From Paenibacillus harenae DSM 16969 (GTDB lineage: Bacteria; Bacillota; Bacilli; Paenibacillales; Paenibacillaceae), in contig NZ_AULV01000020.1 of assembly GCF_000422465.1 (NCBI RefSeq), positions 1 through 64,000 on the forward strand: a stretch of DNA of 64,000 bases, given 5' to 3'. Numbering within the stretch: position 1 is the first letter of the stretch; each line of letters begins with the position of its first letter. Below, in pieces: positions 1 through 8,164 of this stretch. The translations under genes and the position numbers were made by a program. Below the pieces are notes generated by a model that made no database searches, was not told the DNA's origin, and saw only the letters and a program-made list of their open reading frames with translations.

Positions 1-194
1 TCATGCGACCGACTCGCGTATCCGGTATTAGCATTCGTTTCCGAATGTTATCCCGGTCTTACAGGCAGGTTACCTACGTGTTACTCACCCGTCCGCCGCT
101 AAGTTACTCCCGAAGGAATAACTCCGCTCGACTTGCATGTATTAGGCACGCCGCCAGCGTTCGTCCTGAGCCAGGATCAAACTCTCCAAATTGG
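1..194 (-). rRNA. 16S ribosomal RNA, 5' end (partial)
   Basis: The reverse complement carries the universal 16S start AGAGTTTGATCCTGGCTCAG, then the conserved GACGAACGCTGGCGGCGTGC and GGCGGACGGGTGAGTAACAC blocks. Only about the first 194 nt are present; the gene leaves the window at base 1, transcribed right to left. The 5' end is placed about 9 nt before AGAGTTTGAT by analogy with Bacillus. The order bofA then rRNA operon matches the Bacillus origin region. Confidence 0.97.
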
Positions 195-334
195 TTAGTT
201 GATGACTCATTACTTTTTTATCGCTTTTCCATTAATCCGTAAGGATTAACGGGGCAGTTTCACTCGTTGTTCAGTTTTCAAAGAACAATCTTTTCTTTCA
301 TGTCAGCCGTGTGTATCTCAGCGGCGACTTTTAT

Positions 335-364
335 AATATATCATAGATGCCCAGCTTCATGCAA
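335..364 (-). promoter_or_regulatory. rRNA operon promoter P2
   Basis: Minus strand -35 TTGCAT (359-364) and -10 TATATT (335-340) are separated by 18 nt, with a TG one base before the -10 (extended -10). It lies about 140 nt upstream of the 16S 5' end. The leader between them contains TTGTTCTTTGAAAACTGAAC (about 268-287), a boxA-like rRNA antitermination sequence. The promoter was found by eye. Confidence 0.6.
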
Positions 365-420
365 GCTTTTTTTTCGAAAAACTTTTATGAAGATTGTTGC
401 TTACTCTTGGGCCGTGAACT

Positions 421-450
421 AATGTAGCATATAACCTCTTCAGAAGTCAA
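421..450 (-). promoter_or_regulatory. rRNA operon promoter P1
   Basis: Minus strand -35 TTGACT (445-450) and -10 TACATT (421-426), 18 nt apart, with TG before the -10. It sits just after the bofA stop codon and about 86 nt upstream of P2, giving the tandem promoters usual for Firmicute rRNA operons. Confidence 0.5.
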
Positions 451-475
451 CCTCCTGCGAGCATCTTTCTCATGT

Positions 476-739
476 CTATACAACCAGCCATTGTACCCCT
501 GCAATTAACGCAAGGCCAGGAATACCCAACGCGACAACGGTTCCGATCGTAATCGGATTGAGCGGAATGTACATTCCCTTGACAACTCCCGAGTAGTTCA
601 ATACGTACAGAAGAGCGGCAGCCAATATAAGATGTAACGAAAAGCTGCGGAGCCATCCCCAAGAAAGCTTATTACGCAGGACAACCGCTATCAACAGAAC
701 GGATGAGATAATAAAGACCGTTAACCATAATACTCTCAT
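476..739 (-). CDS. bofA: Pro-sigma-K processing inhibitor BofA
   Basis: BofA is a mother-cell membrane protein that, with SpoIVFA, holds the SpoIVFB protease inactive until forespore signalling lets pro-sigma-K be cleaved. The 87-residue product, normal for the family, has two or three hydrophobic segments and a glycine-rich C-terminus. I start at the ATG ending at 739 instead of an upstream in-frame codon (766). It has GGAGAGGGG upstream, and its ATG overlaps the yaaL stop as ATGA. It is the last gene before the rRNA operon, as in Bacillus, and is co-transcribed with yaaL. Confidence 0.9.
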   Translation of the reverse strand: MRVLWLTVFIISSVLLIAVVLRNKLSWGWLRSFSLHLILAAALLYVLNYSGVVKGMYIPLNPITIGTVVALGIPGLALIAGVQWLVV

Positions 740-981
740 TCCGCCACCCCTCTCCAAGCCGGCCAACTTCCTTTCATGTCTTTTGCCGTACGCAGCAGCA
801 TTTCATACCTCTTCTCAGCTGATATAATGGCATAGATCGCATAATCAACCTGGTCCTTTCCTATGGCATAATCAAAAAACCGATTGGCATTCTCCCAATC
901 CCTAAGCGCTTCTTTGATTTCAATCCGCAGCTGCTCCATACGATCCTGCTCAATGTTAACGACTTGCTTCTGATTCGGCAA
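736..981 (-). CDS. yaaL: YaaL family protein (DUF2508)
   Basis: An 81-residue, highly charged, probably helical protein with no membrane segment. It matches the DUF2508/YaaL family, whose genes lie between recR and bofA in Bacillus; the function is unknown. The start is TTG at 979-981, preceded by GGGAGGGG with 6 nt spacing. It overlaps bofA by 4 nt. A terminator separates it from recR, so yaaL-bofA probably has its own promoter in the roughly 120 nt upstream. Confidence 0.85.
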   Translation of the reverse strand: MPNQKQVVNIEQDRMEQLRIEIKEALRDWENANRFFDYAIGKDQVDYAIYAIISAEKRYEMLLRTAKDMKGSWPAWRGVAE

Positions 982-1100
982 ATGCTTCCCCTCCCGCTTG
1001 TCCTGCCCTATAACGGCTTTTTACTATATGTATAAGCTTGGGCTAAAGATTAGAACGGGCACTTACGGGAGAGAATTGCCGGATGCGGACTCCAAACAGC

Positions 1101-1135
1101 AAAAAAAACGGCTGAGCGTCCATCGCTCAACCGTT
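1101..1135 (-). terminator. Rho-independent terminator after recR
   Basis: On the minus strand the stem AACGGTTGAGCG / CGCTCAGCCGTT (12 bp, one mismatch) has a 5-nt loop and is followed by a run of eight T. It lies 18 nt after the recR stop and separates the dnaX-ybaB-recR unit from yaaL-bofA. Confidence 0.9.
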
Positions 1136-1152
1136 CTTCGTTTCGATACAGG

Positions 1153-1752
1153 TTAGAATAGTTCCCGCCTGCCCTCTAACGCTTTGGACAACGTAACTTC
1201 GTCTGCATATTCAAGGTCGCCGCCAACCGGCAAGCCGTGCGCAATGCGCGTTACTTTAATGCCGAACGGCTTGACGAGCCGCGACAAATACATTGCGGTC
1301 GCTTCCCCTTCGATATTCGGGTTAGTCGCCAGTATCAGCTCCTGTACCCGCTCATCGCTTAACCGTCTTAACAATTCGGCAATACGAATTTCATCCGGGC
1401 CGATTCCTTCCATCGGAGAAATCGCTCCCTGAAGAACGTGGTATTGCCCCTGAAAATCCTTCATACGTTCAATCGCGACGAGATCCTTCGTATCCTGCAC
1501 GACACAGATAACCGATTGGTCCCGAGACTTATCCTGGCATATTCTGCAGGGATCGGTATCCGTTATATTGCAGCAAACCGAGCAATAAAACAAATTGCGC
1601 TTCACGCTTACCAGCGCTTTAGCAAAATCAATAACGTCGTCTTCCTTCATTCGAAGCACGTGAAACGCCAGACGAGCGGCTGTTTTGGGGCCGATTCCCG
1701 GTAATCGCGTAAAAGAATCAATTAATTTCGCTATCGGTTCGGGATAATGCAA
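1153..1752 (-). CDS. recR: Recombination protein RecR
   Basis: RecR acts with RecO and RecF to load RecA on SSB-coated single-stranded gaps. The 199 residues are full length. The order is an N-terminal helix-hairpin-helix ([16 protein letters not shown]), a four-cysteine zinc finger ([16 protein letters not shown], about residues 57-72), then a TOPRIM domain with VVQDTKDL and [12 protein letters not shown]. The start is TTG at 1750-1752 with AAGGAG upstream at somewhat long spacing (about 12 nt). It lies 44 nt after ybaB in the conserved dnaX-ybaB-recR operon. Confidence 0.97.
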   Translation of the reverse strand: MHYPEPIAKLIDSFTRLPGIGPKTAARLAFHVLRMKEDDVIDFAKALVSVKRNLFYCSVCCNITDTDPCRICQDKSRDQSVICVVQDTKDLVAIERMKDFQGQYHVLQGAISPMEGIGPDEIRIAELLRRLSDERVQELILATNPNIEGEATAMYLSRLVKPFGIKVTRIAHGLPVGGDLEYADEVTLSKALEGRRELF

Positions 1753-1796
1753 ATCGAGGTACAGCTCCTTTCAAAACGTAAAGCGCGGGCCGCCTC

Positions 1797-2108
1797 TTAG
1801 AACAGTCCTGGTATTTTCATGCCGCCTGTAAATTTGCCCATATCTTTGTTCGCAAGCTCATCTACCTTCGCAAGAGCGTCGTTGACCGCTGTAAGCACGA
1901 GATCTTGCAGCATTTCCACATCTTCCGGATCTACTGCTTCCGGCTTGATCGCGATGCTAAGAATTTTTTTGTGACCATTCGATGTTACAGTTACAACACC
2001 GCCGCCAGCCGTGCCTTCAACCACTTTGGATTCAAGTTCTTCCTGAGCCTTCATCATTTGATCCTGCATTTTCTTAACTTGCTTCATCATTTGGTTCATA
2101 TTGTTCAT
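1797..2108 (-). CDS. YbaB/EbfC family nucleoid-associated protein
   Basis: A 103-residue protein of the YbaB/EbfC family, small dimeric DNA-binding proteins associated with the nucleoid. Diagnostic features are the methionine/lysine-rich N-terminal helix ([15 protein letters not shown]), then [16 protein letters not shown] and the C-terminal [14 protein letters not shown]. The ATG is preceded by AGGTGA. It sits between dnaX and recR as in most bacteria, which suggests a link to recombination or repair; its exact role is unsettled. Confidence 0.95.
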   Translation of the reverse strand: MNNMNQMMKQVKKMQDQMMKAQEELESKVVEGTAGGGVVTVTSNGHKKILSIAIKPEAVDPEDVEMLQDLVLTAVNDALAKVDELANKDMGKFTGGMKIPGLF

Positions 2109-2131
2109 TTGTAATCACCTCATATTAGAAT

Positions 2132-3928
2132 TTAATCTTTGTCCTTCACTACAACCAAATCCTCGCCAAAAAGCTTTACCGCTTCCTCGACCCAGTCCGG
2201 CCGACTCGCTGATTCCGGAGCTTCAGAGGGCTCCGGCTCCAGTTGAAGCGTTTCACCCTTCTGTTCGCCGGCGCCTTCGAATGCGGATTGCCAATCCTTC
2301 AGCATGACGGTAACGATCCGGGAAGCCTCCCCCAATATATCATGCATGACCTTCTCGATAATTTCCCGATTGGCCGGCTTCTCGGTCGTCTCCCTGTGCA
2401 TCGTATTCTTAAACGCCACGAGCACAGCTCCATCCGCTGCCGATACAGGTTCACCATCCTTGAGCCAAGCATGAACGGTGATCTTCGCTTCCTTCACGCC
2501 CTGCAGCACGTCATTCCATTTCATCCGGATCATGTTGAATTCCGGATTTTTGGCTGCAGCTACATACTTATCAAGCTTAACAGATGAACGGGAAGCTCCG
2601 CCAGAGCCTCCGAAAGAGCTTCGAACCGCACCGGAGCGGCCGCCTGACGCCGGCTGCCTGGAAGATGCGCCTCCATCAGCGGACTGGCCGCCGCCCATCG
2701 CCGCTCCGCTGCGAATGGCCTGCTCCAGCTTCCGCTCTAATGCTTCAACCTGGTGGCGAAGCCGGTTGATTTCCGACGAGGGAGCTCCTGCGGAATCTGC
2801 CGCGGAAGCATTTCGAACGGCGCCTCCTCCCGATGTCTGCTCCTCGCTCAACGTACACAGCTTCATCAACGCCACTTCAAATAGCGTTTGCGGCTGGGAC
2901 GCATGCTTCAATTCCACCTGGTAACGGTTCAGCGTATCGATCATAGCGAACAACCGCTCAGGCGTAAATGCTTCCGCCATTCCGCGGAACCGTTCCGGTT
3001 CGACCACGCGTTCCGTTACAGCTCCGCCCTGCGGCGCCAGCTTCATAACAAGCAGGTCGCGGAAATAGTAAATCAAGTTTTCCAAGCACTTATCCGCGCT
3101 TTTGCCGGCTTGCATCAGACTTTCGACCAGCGGCATAACCGCCGCCACGTTGCGGTCCCTAACCGCTTCCGCCAACTGGTAGAACTGGTCGGCGGCCATC
3201 CCGCCCGTTACGTCTACCGCCGCTTCGAGCGTAATGCGGTCGCTTCCGAACGCGGATACCTGCTCGAGCAGACTGATCGCATCGCGCATGCCGCCCTCCG
3301 ATAATCGGGCAATGTAGCTGATGGCGTCCTCATCCGCATTAATGCCTTCCGCGCTGCAAATTTCCAATAACCGCTGGGTCTGTTCCTCTAACGATACCTG
3401 ACGGAAATCAAATCGTTGGCAGCGCGATATGATGGTAGCAGGGAGCTTATGAGGCTCAGTGGTCGCCAAGATGAAGATCACATGCCCAGGCGGCTCCTCC
3501 AACGTCTTGAGCAAAGCGTTAAACGCCTCCGCCGTAAGCATATGTACTTCATCTATTATATAAACCTTGAACCGGACTTCAGAAGGCGCATACCTTACCT
3601 TATCGCGAATGTCGCGAATTTCATCAATTCCGCGGTTAGACGCAGCGTCAATTTCAACCACATCCATAATATGCCCGGCAGTAATTCCGATGCAAGCCGC
3701 ACATTCATTACACGGCTCGGCAGCCGGTCCCCGTTCGCAGTTAACCGCTTTCGCTAAAATCTTCGCCGCGCTCGTCTTACCCGTCCCGCGCGGTCCGTTA
3801 AAAAGATAAGCATGGGAAACCCGGTCCTCGCGGATTGCGTTCTGGAGCGTTTGGATAATATGCCGTTGTCCGACCATGTCCTGAAACGTCTGCGGACGCC
3901 AGGCTCGGTATAACGCGATATGTGACAC
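2132..3928 (-). CDS. dnaX: DNA polymerase III subunit gamma/tau
   Basis: The clamp-loader ATPase of the replisome, 598 residues. The AAA+ module has Walker A GPRGTGKT (residues 45-52), four zinc-binding cysteines (C64, C73, C76, C79), the Walker B region IIDEVHML and the sensor TTEPHKLPATIISRCQRF. A glycine/serine-rich linker (about residues 400-450) precedes the tau-specific C-terminal domain. The start is GTG at 3926-3928 with AAGGAAGG 5 nt upstream. It is the first gene of dnaX-ybaB-recR. The SRP RNA gene lies upstream, as in Bacillus. I saw no clear programmed frameshift site. Confidence 0.97.
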   Translation of the reverse strand: MSHIALYRAWRPQTFQDMVGQRHIIQTLQNAIREDRVSHAYLFNGPRGTGKTSAAKILAKAVNCERGPAAEPCNECAACIGITAGHIMDVVEIDAASNRGIDEIRDIRDKVRYAPSEVRFKVYIIDEVHMLTAEAFNALLKTLEEPPGHVIFILATTEPHKLPATIISRCQRFDFRQVSLEEQTQRLLEICSAEGINADEDAISYIARLSEGGMRDAISLLEQVSAFGSDRITLEAAVDVTGGMAADQFYQLAEAVRDRNVAAVMPLVESLMQAGKSADKCLENLIYYFRDLLVMKLAPQGGAVTERVVEPERFRGMAEAFTPERLFAMIDTLNRYQVELKHASQPQTLFEVALMKLCTLSEEQTSGGGAVRNASAADSAGAPSSEINRLRHQVEALERKLEQAIRSGAAMGGGQSADGGASSRQPASGGRSGAVRSSFGGSGGASRSSVKLDKYVAAAKNPEFNMIRMKWNDVLQGVKEAKITVHAWLKDGEPVSAADGAVLVAFKNTMHRETTEKPANREIIEKVMHDILGEASRIVTVMLKDWQSAFEGAGEQKGETLQLEPEPSEAPESASRPDWVEEAVKLFGEDLVVVKDKD

Positions 3929-3969
3929 GCAGACCTTCCTTTCAAACTTGCCTGTTCATTTCAATAAGC

Positions 3970-4075
3970 GCAAACGGCTGTCGCCATTCTTAGGTGGCAA
4001 AAGCTAACGTTTCGCTGTGAATTCTAAACCCAAATAAGTGTGAAACTTATGAATTCTTAGAATTTGAATAACAAT
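3970..4075. repeat. Intergenic hairpin repeat, copy 1
   Basis: Between dnaX and the SRP RNA. A nested palindrome AATTCTAAA...AATAAGT-GTGAA-ACTTAT...CTTAGAATT (about 4020-4068) is preceded by AAGCGCAAACGGCTGTCGCC. Closely similar hairpins and leading sequences recur near 10.65, 13.35 and 50.4 kb, so this is one copy of a dispersed intergenic family. It has no T run suited to termination and no coding capacity. Confidence 0.6.
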
Positions 4076-4166
4076 AAATTCTGATTCCTCTATTATACAA
4101 CATCTATTTAGCAAGCAAAACTTTCTTTTGCCCGTCACATTAATTAATGACCGATTCTTGTCATGC

Positions 4167-4220
4167 AAAAACACCTGCATCCGCTAATCACGATAATCAT
4201 CGCGATGCGTATACAGGTGC
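4167..4220 (-). terminator. Terminator of the SRP RNA gene
   Basis: On the minus strand CACCTG ... CAGGTG closes a longer imperfect hairpin (GCATCGCGAT / ATCGTG..GCGGATGC) and is followed by TTTTTGC. It lies about 35 nt after the SRP RNA 3' end. Confidence 0.7.
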
Positions 4221-4255
4221 TACCTTGTCAAATGTTATTCATTATAATAAAGGAT

Positions 4256-4529
4256 TGTACCGTGCACCTGCCCCCGATAGATACGACCCAGGCGGCATCC
4301 TTGCACTACAGCTCGAGCCAGGCACTCCCCCGGCACATGAACTAATTTGCTTACGGCTGCTTCCTTCCGGACCTGACCGGGTTCACAAACGTCCATTGCG
4401 GAGGACCCGACTGTCAACACTGCTCGCAAGTGCCAAGCCCCACATCAGCATAACCTCAAGCAGGAATTCAACCTCGCTACAGCGGATTGCGAGTTACAGG
4501 GCACCGCTACCTCCCCGTCTAGCACGGCA
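4256..4529 (-). ncRNA. ffs: Signal recognition particle RNA (large, Bacillus type)
   Basis: The RNA core of the signal recognition particle, which binds Ffh and targets nascent membrane and secreted proteins. The minus strand contains the invariant domain IV hairpin GGTCAGGTCCGGAAGGAAGC and the Alu-domain sequence GGGGAGGTAGCGGTGCCCTG near the 5' end. The 5' GCCGTGC pairs with the 3' GCACGGT. The length of about 274 nt is that of the long SRP RNA of Bacilli with an Alu domain. It lies upstream of dnaX, as in Bacillus. Confidence 0.96.
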
Positions 4530-4535
4530 AAAATA

Positions 4536-4564
4536 AGTATAGCCGATCTTGTCCCAAAGCGCAA
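4536..4564 (-). promoter_or_regulatory. Promoter of the SRP RNA gene
   Basis: Minus strand -35 TTGCGC (4559-4564) and -10 TATACT (4536-4541), spaced 17 nt, ending about 7 nt before the predicted RNA 5' end at 4529. Confidence 0.7.
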
Positions 4565-4602
4565 CACGGAGAAAAGTGGGAACCTATATCGGCCGGTCCG
4601 CA

Positions 4603-5004
4603 TTATTTCCGAACTTCTACATGAACATCATATCTGGGCATATTAAATTCCACGACGGATTGGGCCGTTGACAGAAGCTGCTGCACTTCCGCGTCCGAGA
4701 GGTTTTTATTCACTCTCAAATTAACATGCATATTCGTTCCGTCAAAAATAACTTGCGTGTCTCTAATGCCGGCTATGGGCCTTAGCACCTGCTCCACCAT
4801 ATTGCCGTCCGTTTCATAATTTATCGTCGTATGCCGCCCCGGCATGTTTGGATTGCTGTTCGACAGCCCCATGTATCCATCATGTCCGTACGTCTTCACG
4901 CGATCATCATTCGTGTTGGCGCAGCCGCCGGCAATCAGTGCAAACAAGCAAATCATAACTGCAGAAAATCGCCGGATTGAGTAATATAACCGTTCTGTAT
5001 GCAA
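4603..5004 (-). CDS. YhcN/YlaJ family sporulation lipoprotein
   Basis: A 133-residue lipoprotein precursor: a charged N-terminus, a hydrophobic stretch and the lipobox LIAGGC with Cys at about residue 28. The mature part has the YhcN/YlaJ pattern (MVEQVLRPIAGIRDTQVIFDGTNMHVNLRV), a BON-like fold. Family members are found in spores or made under sporulation sigma factors. The start is TTG at 5002-5004. Its ribosome binding site GGGAGG is also the 3' arm of the rpmE terminator hairpin, so translation may need read-through or a promoter inside the hairpin region. Confidence 0.85.
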   Translation of the reverse strand: MHTERLYYSIRRFSAVMICLFALIAGGCANTNDDRVKTYGHDGYMGLSNSNPNMPGRHTTINYETDGNMVEQVLRPIAGIRDTQVIFDGTNMHVNLRVNKNLSDAEVQQLLSTAQSVVEFNMPRYDVHVEVRK

Positions 5005-5005
5005 T

Positions 5006-5050
5006 CAAAAAACCTCCCTTCTATCCAATAGGATGGCTGAGGGAGGTTCT
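5006..5050 (-). terminator. Terminator of rpmE, overlapping the next ribosome binding site
   Basis: Minus strand AACCTCCCT (5040-5048) pairs with AGGGAGGTT (about 5011-5019), followed by TTTTTTG. The 3' arm GGGAGG sits 8 nt before the TTG start of the lipoprotein gene at 5004, so the same bases serve as terminator stem and Shine-Dalgarno site. Confidence 0.8.
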
Positions 5051-5087
5051 TGTATTCTGCCAAATAAAGGCGGAACGATTCGTAATA

Positions 5088-5285
5088 TTAAATACCGTAT
5101 TTCTTCTTGAAACGGTCGACGCGGCCGCCGGCATCCAGGAACTTCTGCTTGCCCGTATAAAACGGGTGGCATTGGGAACAAACCTCAACGCGAAGGTTCT
5201 GTTTAATCGAACCAGTCTCGAAGGAGTTACCACAAGCGCAAGTAGCTGTAATGACGTGGTATGTCGGATGAATACCTTGTTTCAT
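5088..5285 (-). CDS. rpmE: 50S ribosomal protein L31, zinc-binding form
   Basis: A 65-residue ribosomal protein L31. It begins [19 protein letters not shown] and has the zinc-binding cysteines CAC and CSQC of the Zn-containing paralogue; the ending [12 protein letters not shown] is typical. I use the ATG at 5283-5285, with AGAGG 8 nt upstream. A GTG three codons earlier overlaps that site. Free-standing downstream of rho, as in Bacillus, with a radical SAM gene between. Confidence 0.97.
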   Translation of the reverse strand: MKQGIHPTYHVITATCACGNSFETGSIKQNLRVEVCSQCHPFYTGKQKFLDAGGRVDRFKKKYGI

Positions 5286-5429
5286 CACGTTCACCTCTTT
5301 CTGCCCTGAATCGCATGCGGACCCAGAGTTAAAATCACACTCTACGGATTATAGCATGAACCTCTTTCCCGTTGCAATGAATAATCATGCATATCGATCG
5401 TTTTGAATATATTCCCATCCGAATTGGGC

Positions 5430-6683
5430 TTAACGGCGCAAAGCCGTCGGCGGCACATGCGTATAAGAACCGATCACAACATCAGGAAGCTCTTCGCGGA
5501 AGATTTCGAGCATCTGCTTCATCCCGTAAATTTCGCCTTGCGCCTTCGGAATAATGGCCAGATAACTCTCCGGGTCAATATTCAAGTTGCGCATTTGGAT
5601 CAGCTTCAGACCCGTTCGCTTCACGAAGCCGAGCATAGCTTCGATTTCTTCCTCGCGGTCCGTCACTCCCGGGAATATCAAATAGTTAATTGACGTATAC
5701 ACCCCTTTGTCGGATGCATATTTCAGCGACTTCTCGACATTTTGCAGCGTATACCCCCGCGGCTTGTAGTAAGCATTGTAATGCTCATCGAGCGCGCTGA
5801 TCGTGCTTACGCGCATCAGATCGAGCCCTGCATCTACGATCGCCCGCATAAAATCGGTTAAGCCGGCGTTCGTATTGATATTAATGTAGCCGAGCGAGGT
5901 CTGGCTGCGTACGCGACGCATCGCTTCGACGATAATTCTTGCCTGCGTGGACGGCTCGCCTTCACAGCCTTGTCCAAAGCTGATGATCGACTCGGGCTCA
6001 CGCAAATGCTCCAGCATAATTTCGACGACTTCATCGACGGTCGGCTTGAAGTTCATGCGCGTCTGGGGCGCAACAAAACCGCTATCGTCCGGCTGTTCGG
6101 AAATGCAACCAAAACAGCCGGCGTTGCATGAGTACGATACCGGCACCGCTCCCTCCCATCGTCCAAGGAACGTGTTGGATGAGGTCAAGCATTCATATCC
6201 TAAGGCGCAATGGGATAGGTGCTTGTACAGCCGGTTCTCCGGGTACTTGGCAAGCAATCGCTCCACCTGAACGCCCAGTTCTCCCCTGTCGCAATTTAGC
6301 GGATCCCATCTTTCCGGGTCATCGCATTGCTCAGCCGTCACATAGAATTTGCCGTCCTTCCACACAACTGCCGTATAACCGAACAACGGAAGCTTCTCAT
6401 TCTTATCCGCCTTCACATAGCCGGGCAAACACAATCGTGTATATCCTTGAGGAAGCAGCGCGCCGACAGCTTGAACGTCGCCGGGCAATGTCTGCATCTC
6501 GCCTGTATCCGGATGCAGACCAACCGGACGCGTGAAGGGCAAGCTGACGAGCGTCGCTCCGTTCGGAAGAGGAATAAGCTCCTCGTCCATAATTTCAACA
6601 ATCATATCGCCGCTTCTTCCAAGAGCTGCAAATTCGGGATGATCGAATACATTTCCTTGCGAGTCCGCATATACGAGATTCAT
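5430..6683 (-). CDS. Radical SAM family protein, unknown substrate
   Basis: A 417-residue protein with the radical SAM iron-sulfur motif CxxxCxxC (C186, C190, C193 in SYSCNAGCFGC) placed unusually late, after an N-terminal domain of about 180 residues. Later come SFGQGCEGEPS and INTNAG, typical of the SAM-binding barrel. Further cysteines in the N-terminal part (C120, C131, C159, C165) could bind another cluster or metal. It follows rho by 21 nt and is probably co-transcribed with it. I cannot name its reaction. The YhcN-type sporulation and ribosomal neighbours do not settle its role. Confidence 0.85.
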   Translation of the reverse strand: MNLVYADSQGNVFDHPEFAALGRSGDMIVEIMDEELIPLPNGATLVSLPFTRPVGLHPDTGEMQTLPGDVQAVGALLPQGYTRLCLPGYVKADKNEKLPLFGYTAVVWKDGKFYVTAEQCDDPERWDPLNCDRGELGVQVERLLAKYPENRLYKHLSHCALGYECLTSSNTFLGRWEGAVPVSYSCNAGCFGCISEQPDDSGFVAPQTRMNFKPTVDEVVEIMLEHLREPESIISFGQGCEGEPSTQARIIVEAMRRVRSQTSLGYININTNAGLTDFMRAIVDAGLDLMRVSTISALDEHYNAYYKPRGYTLQNVEKSLKYASDKGVYTSINYLIFPGVTDREEEIEAMLGFVKRTGLKLIQMRNLNIDPESYLAIIPKAQGEIYGMKQMLEIFREELPDVVIGSYTHVPPTALRR

Positions 6684-6704
6684 GATGTCCTCCTTCCCGC
6701 GGTC

Positions 6705-8039
6705 TTACGATCCGTGCGTCGTTCGCGGCGCCGGCCTTCTGGTTGTCGCCTGCGTTCCGCTCTTAATTGTCGCTCTCTCCGGCTTCGCTTCCGTAGAGGT
6801 ATCGAGAGACATAAGGAATTGCTCATTATTTTCGCTTTCCTTCAGCTTCTTCAAGAAATTATCGACAAATTCCAGCGAATCGTTCATATTGCGGCGAATC
6901 GCCCAAACTTTGTCGAGCTCTTCCTTCGTCAGAAGCATCTCTTCCCGACGGGTACCGGACCTGCGCATATCGAGCGCCGGGAAAATACGGCGTTCAGAAA
7001 GCTTGCGGTCGAGATGAAGCTCCATATTGCCCGTACCTTTAAACTCTTCATAAATGATGTCATCCATACGCGATCCCGTTTCAATTAAAGCGGTCGCGAG
7101 AATCGTTAAGCTGCCGCCTTCTTCCACGTTGCGGGCCGAGCCGAAGAAGCGTTTCGGACGATGGAAGGCTGCCGGGTCGATGCCGCCGCTCAGCGTACGG
7201 CCGGACGGAGGAATAACGAGGTTATACGCCCTTGCAAGTCGCGTAATGCTATCCATCAAAATAACGACATCTTTCTTATGCTCAACCAGCCGCAAAGCTC
7301 TCTCCAGCACAAGCTCCGCTACTTTAATATGATTTTCCGGCAGTTCGTCGAATGTCGAAGCAATAACTTCTCCCTTGACGGAGCGCTGCATATCCGTAAC
7401 TTCCTCCGGACGTTCATCGATGAGCAATACAAACAATTCGATATCAGGACGATTTTCCGCTATGCTGTGTGCGATTTCTTTCAGGAGCAAAGTTTTTCCG
7501 GTCTTCGGCGGCGCAACAATCAAACCGCGTTGTCCAAGCCCTACAGGCGCAAGCAAATCCATAATACGGGTAGACAGCTTTGACTGGGAGGTCTCAAGCA
7601 CCAGCTTCTTCTCCGGATAAAGCGGGGTAAGCGCAGGGAAATGAAGTCGTTCGGATGCGGTTTCAGGGTTTTCACCATTAACGGCATTTACCTGCAGTAA
7701 GCCGAAATAGCGTTCGTTTTCTTTCGGTGGCCGGCATCTACCCGACACGAGATCCCCGCTCCGCAGGTCAAATCTGCGAATTTGCGAAGCCGATATATAA
7801 ATATCTTCTTTGCTCGGCAAATAGTTAATAGGCCGTAAAAATCCGAAGCCTTCCGACAAAATATCGAGTACGCCCTCCATAAACATAAGGCCGCTCTTCT
7901 CCGCCTGCGCGCGCAGTATTGCGAATATAAGCTCTTTCTTCTTCAACGTACCGTAATAAGCGATTTGATATTGCTTAGCCAGCTTATACAAATCGGTCAG
8001 CTTCATCTCTTCTAGATCGGCGATCTGAAGGTCTGTCAT
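6705..8039 (-). CDS. rho: Transcription termination factor Rho
   Basis: A hexameric RNA helicase that ends transcription at Rho-dependent sites. The 444 residues comprise an N-terminal SAP-like helical domain (1-45), an RNA-binding cold-shock domain (GFGFLRP about 64-70) and the RecA-type motor with Walker A APPKTGKT (176-183), LLIDERPEEVTDM and MDSITRLARAYN. The C-terminal extension of about 25 basic and threonine-rich residues is longer than in Bacillus. The ATG is preceded by GGTGAG. Gene order murA-rho-rpmE follows Bacillus. Confidence 0.97.
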   Translation of the reverse strand: MTDLQIADLEEMKLTDLYKLAKQYQIAYYGTLKKKELIFAILRAQAEKSGLMFMEGVLDILSEGFGFLRPINYLPSKEDIYISASQIRRFDLRSGDLVSGRCRPPKENERYFGLLQVNAVNGENPETASERLHFPALTPLYPEKKLVLETSQSKLSTRIMDLLAPVGLGQRGLIVAPPKTGKTLLLKEIAHSIAENRPDIELFVLLIDERPEEVTDMQRSVKGEVIASTFDELPENHIKVAELVLERALRLVEHKKDVVILMDSITRLARAYNLVIPPSGRTLSGGIDPAAFHRPKRFFGSARNVEEGGSLTILATALIETGSRMDDIIYEEFKGTGNMELHLDRKLSERRIFPALDMRRSGTRREEMLLTKEELDKVWAIRRNMNDSLEFVDNFLKKLKESENNEQFLMSLDTSTEAKPERATIKSGTQATTRRPAPRTTHGS

Positions 8040-8164
8040 GTTCTCACCACTTTATTCAGTTTTCATTAAAAGTTTGCATCTAAATCTCTTAGAAACAATT
8101 GCCTGATTATCCATCATTGCCGGATAACCCGCCGTCTATTCCATTCTGCGGGATATCCGGCAAA

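Noticed and set aside
3-242. 79-codon open frame over the left edge
   Set aside because: It lies antisense to the 16S rRNA 5' end and has no ribosome binding site.
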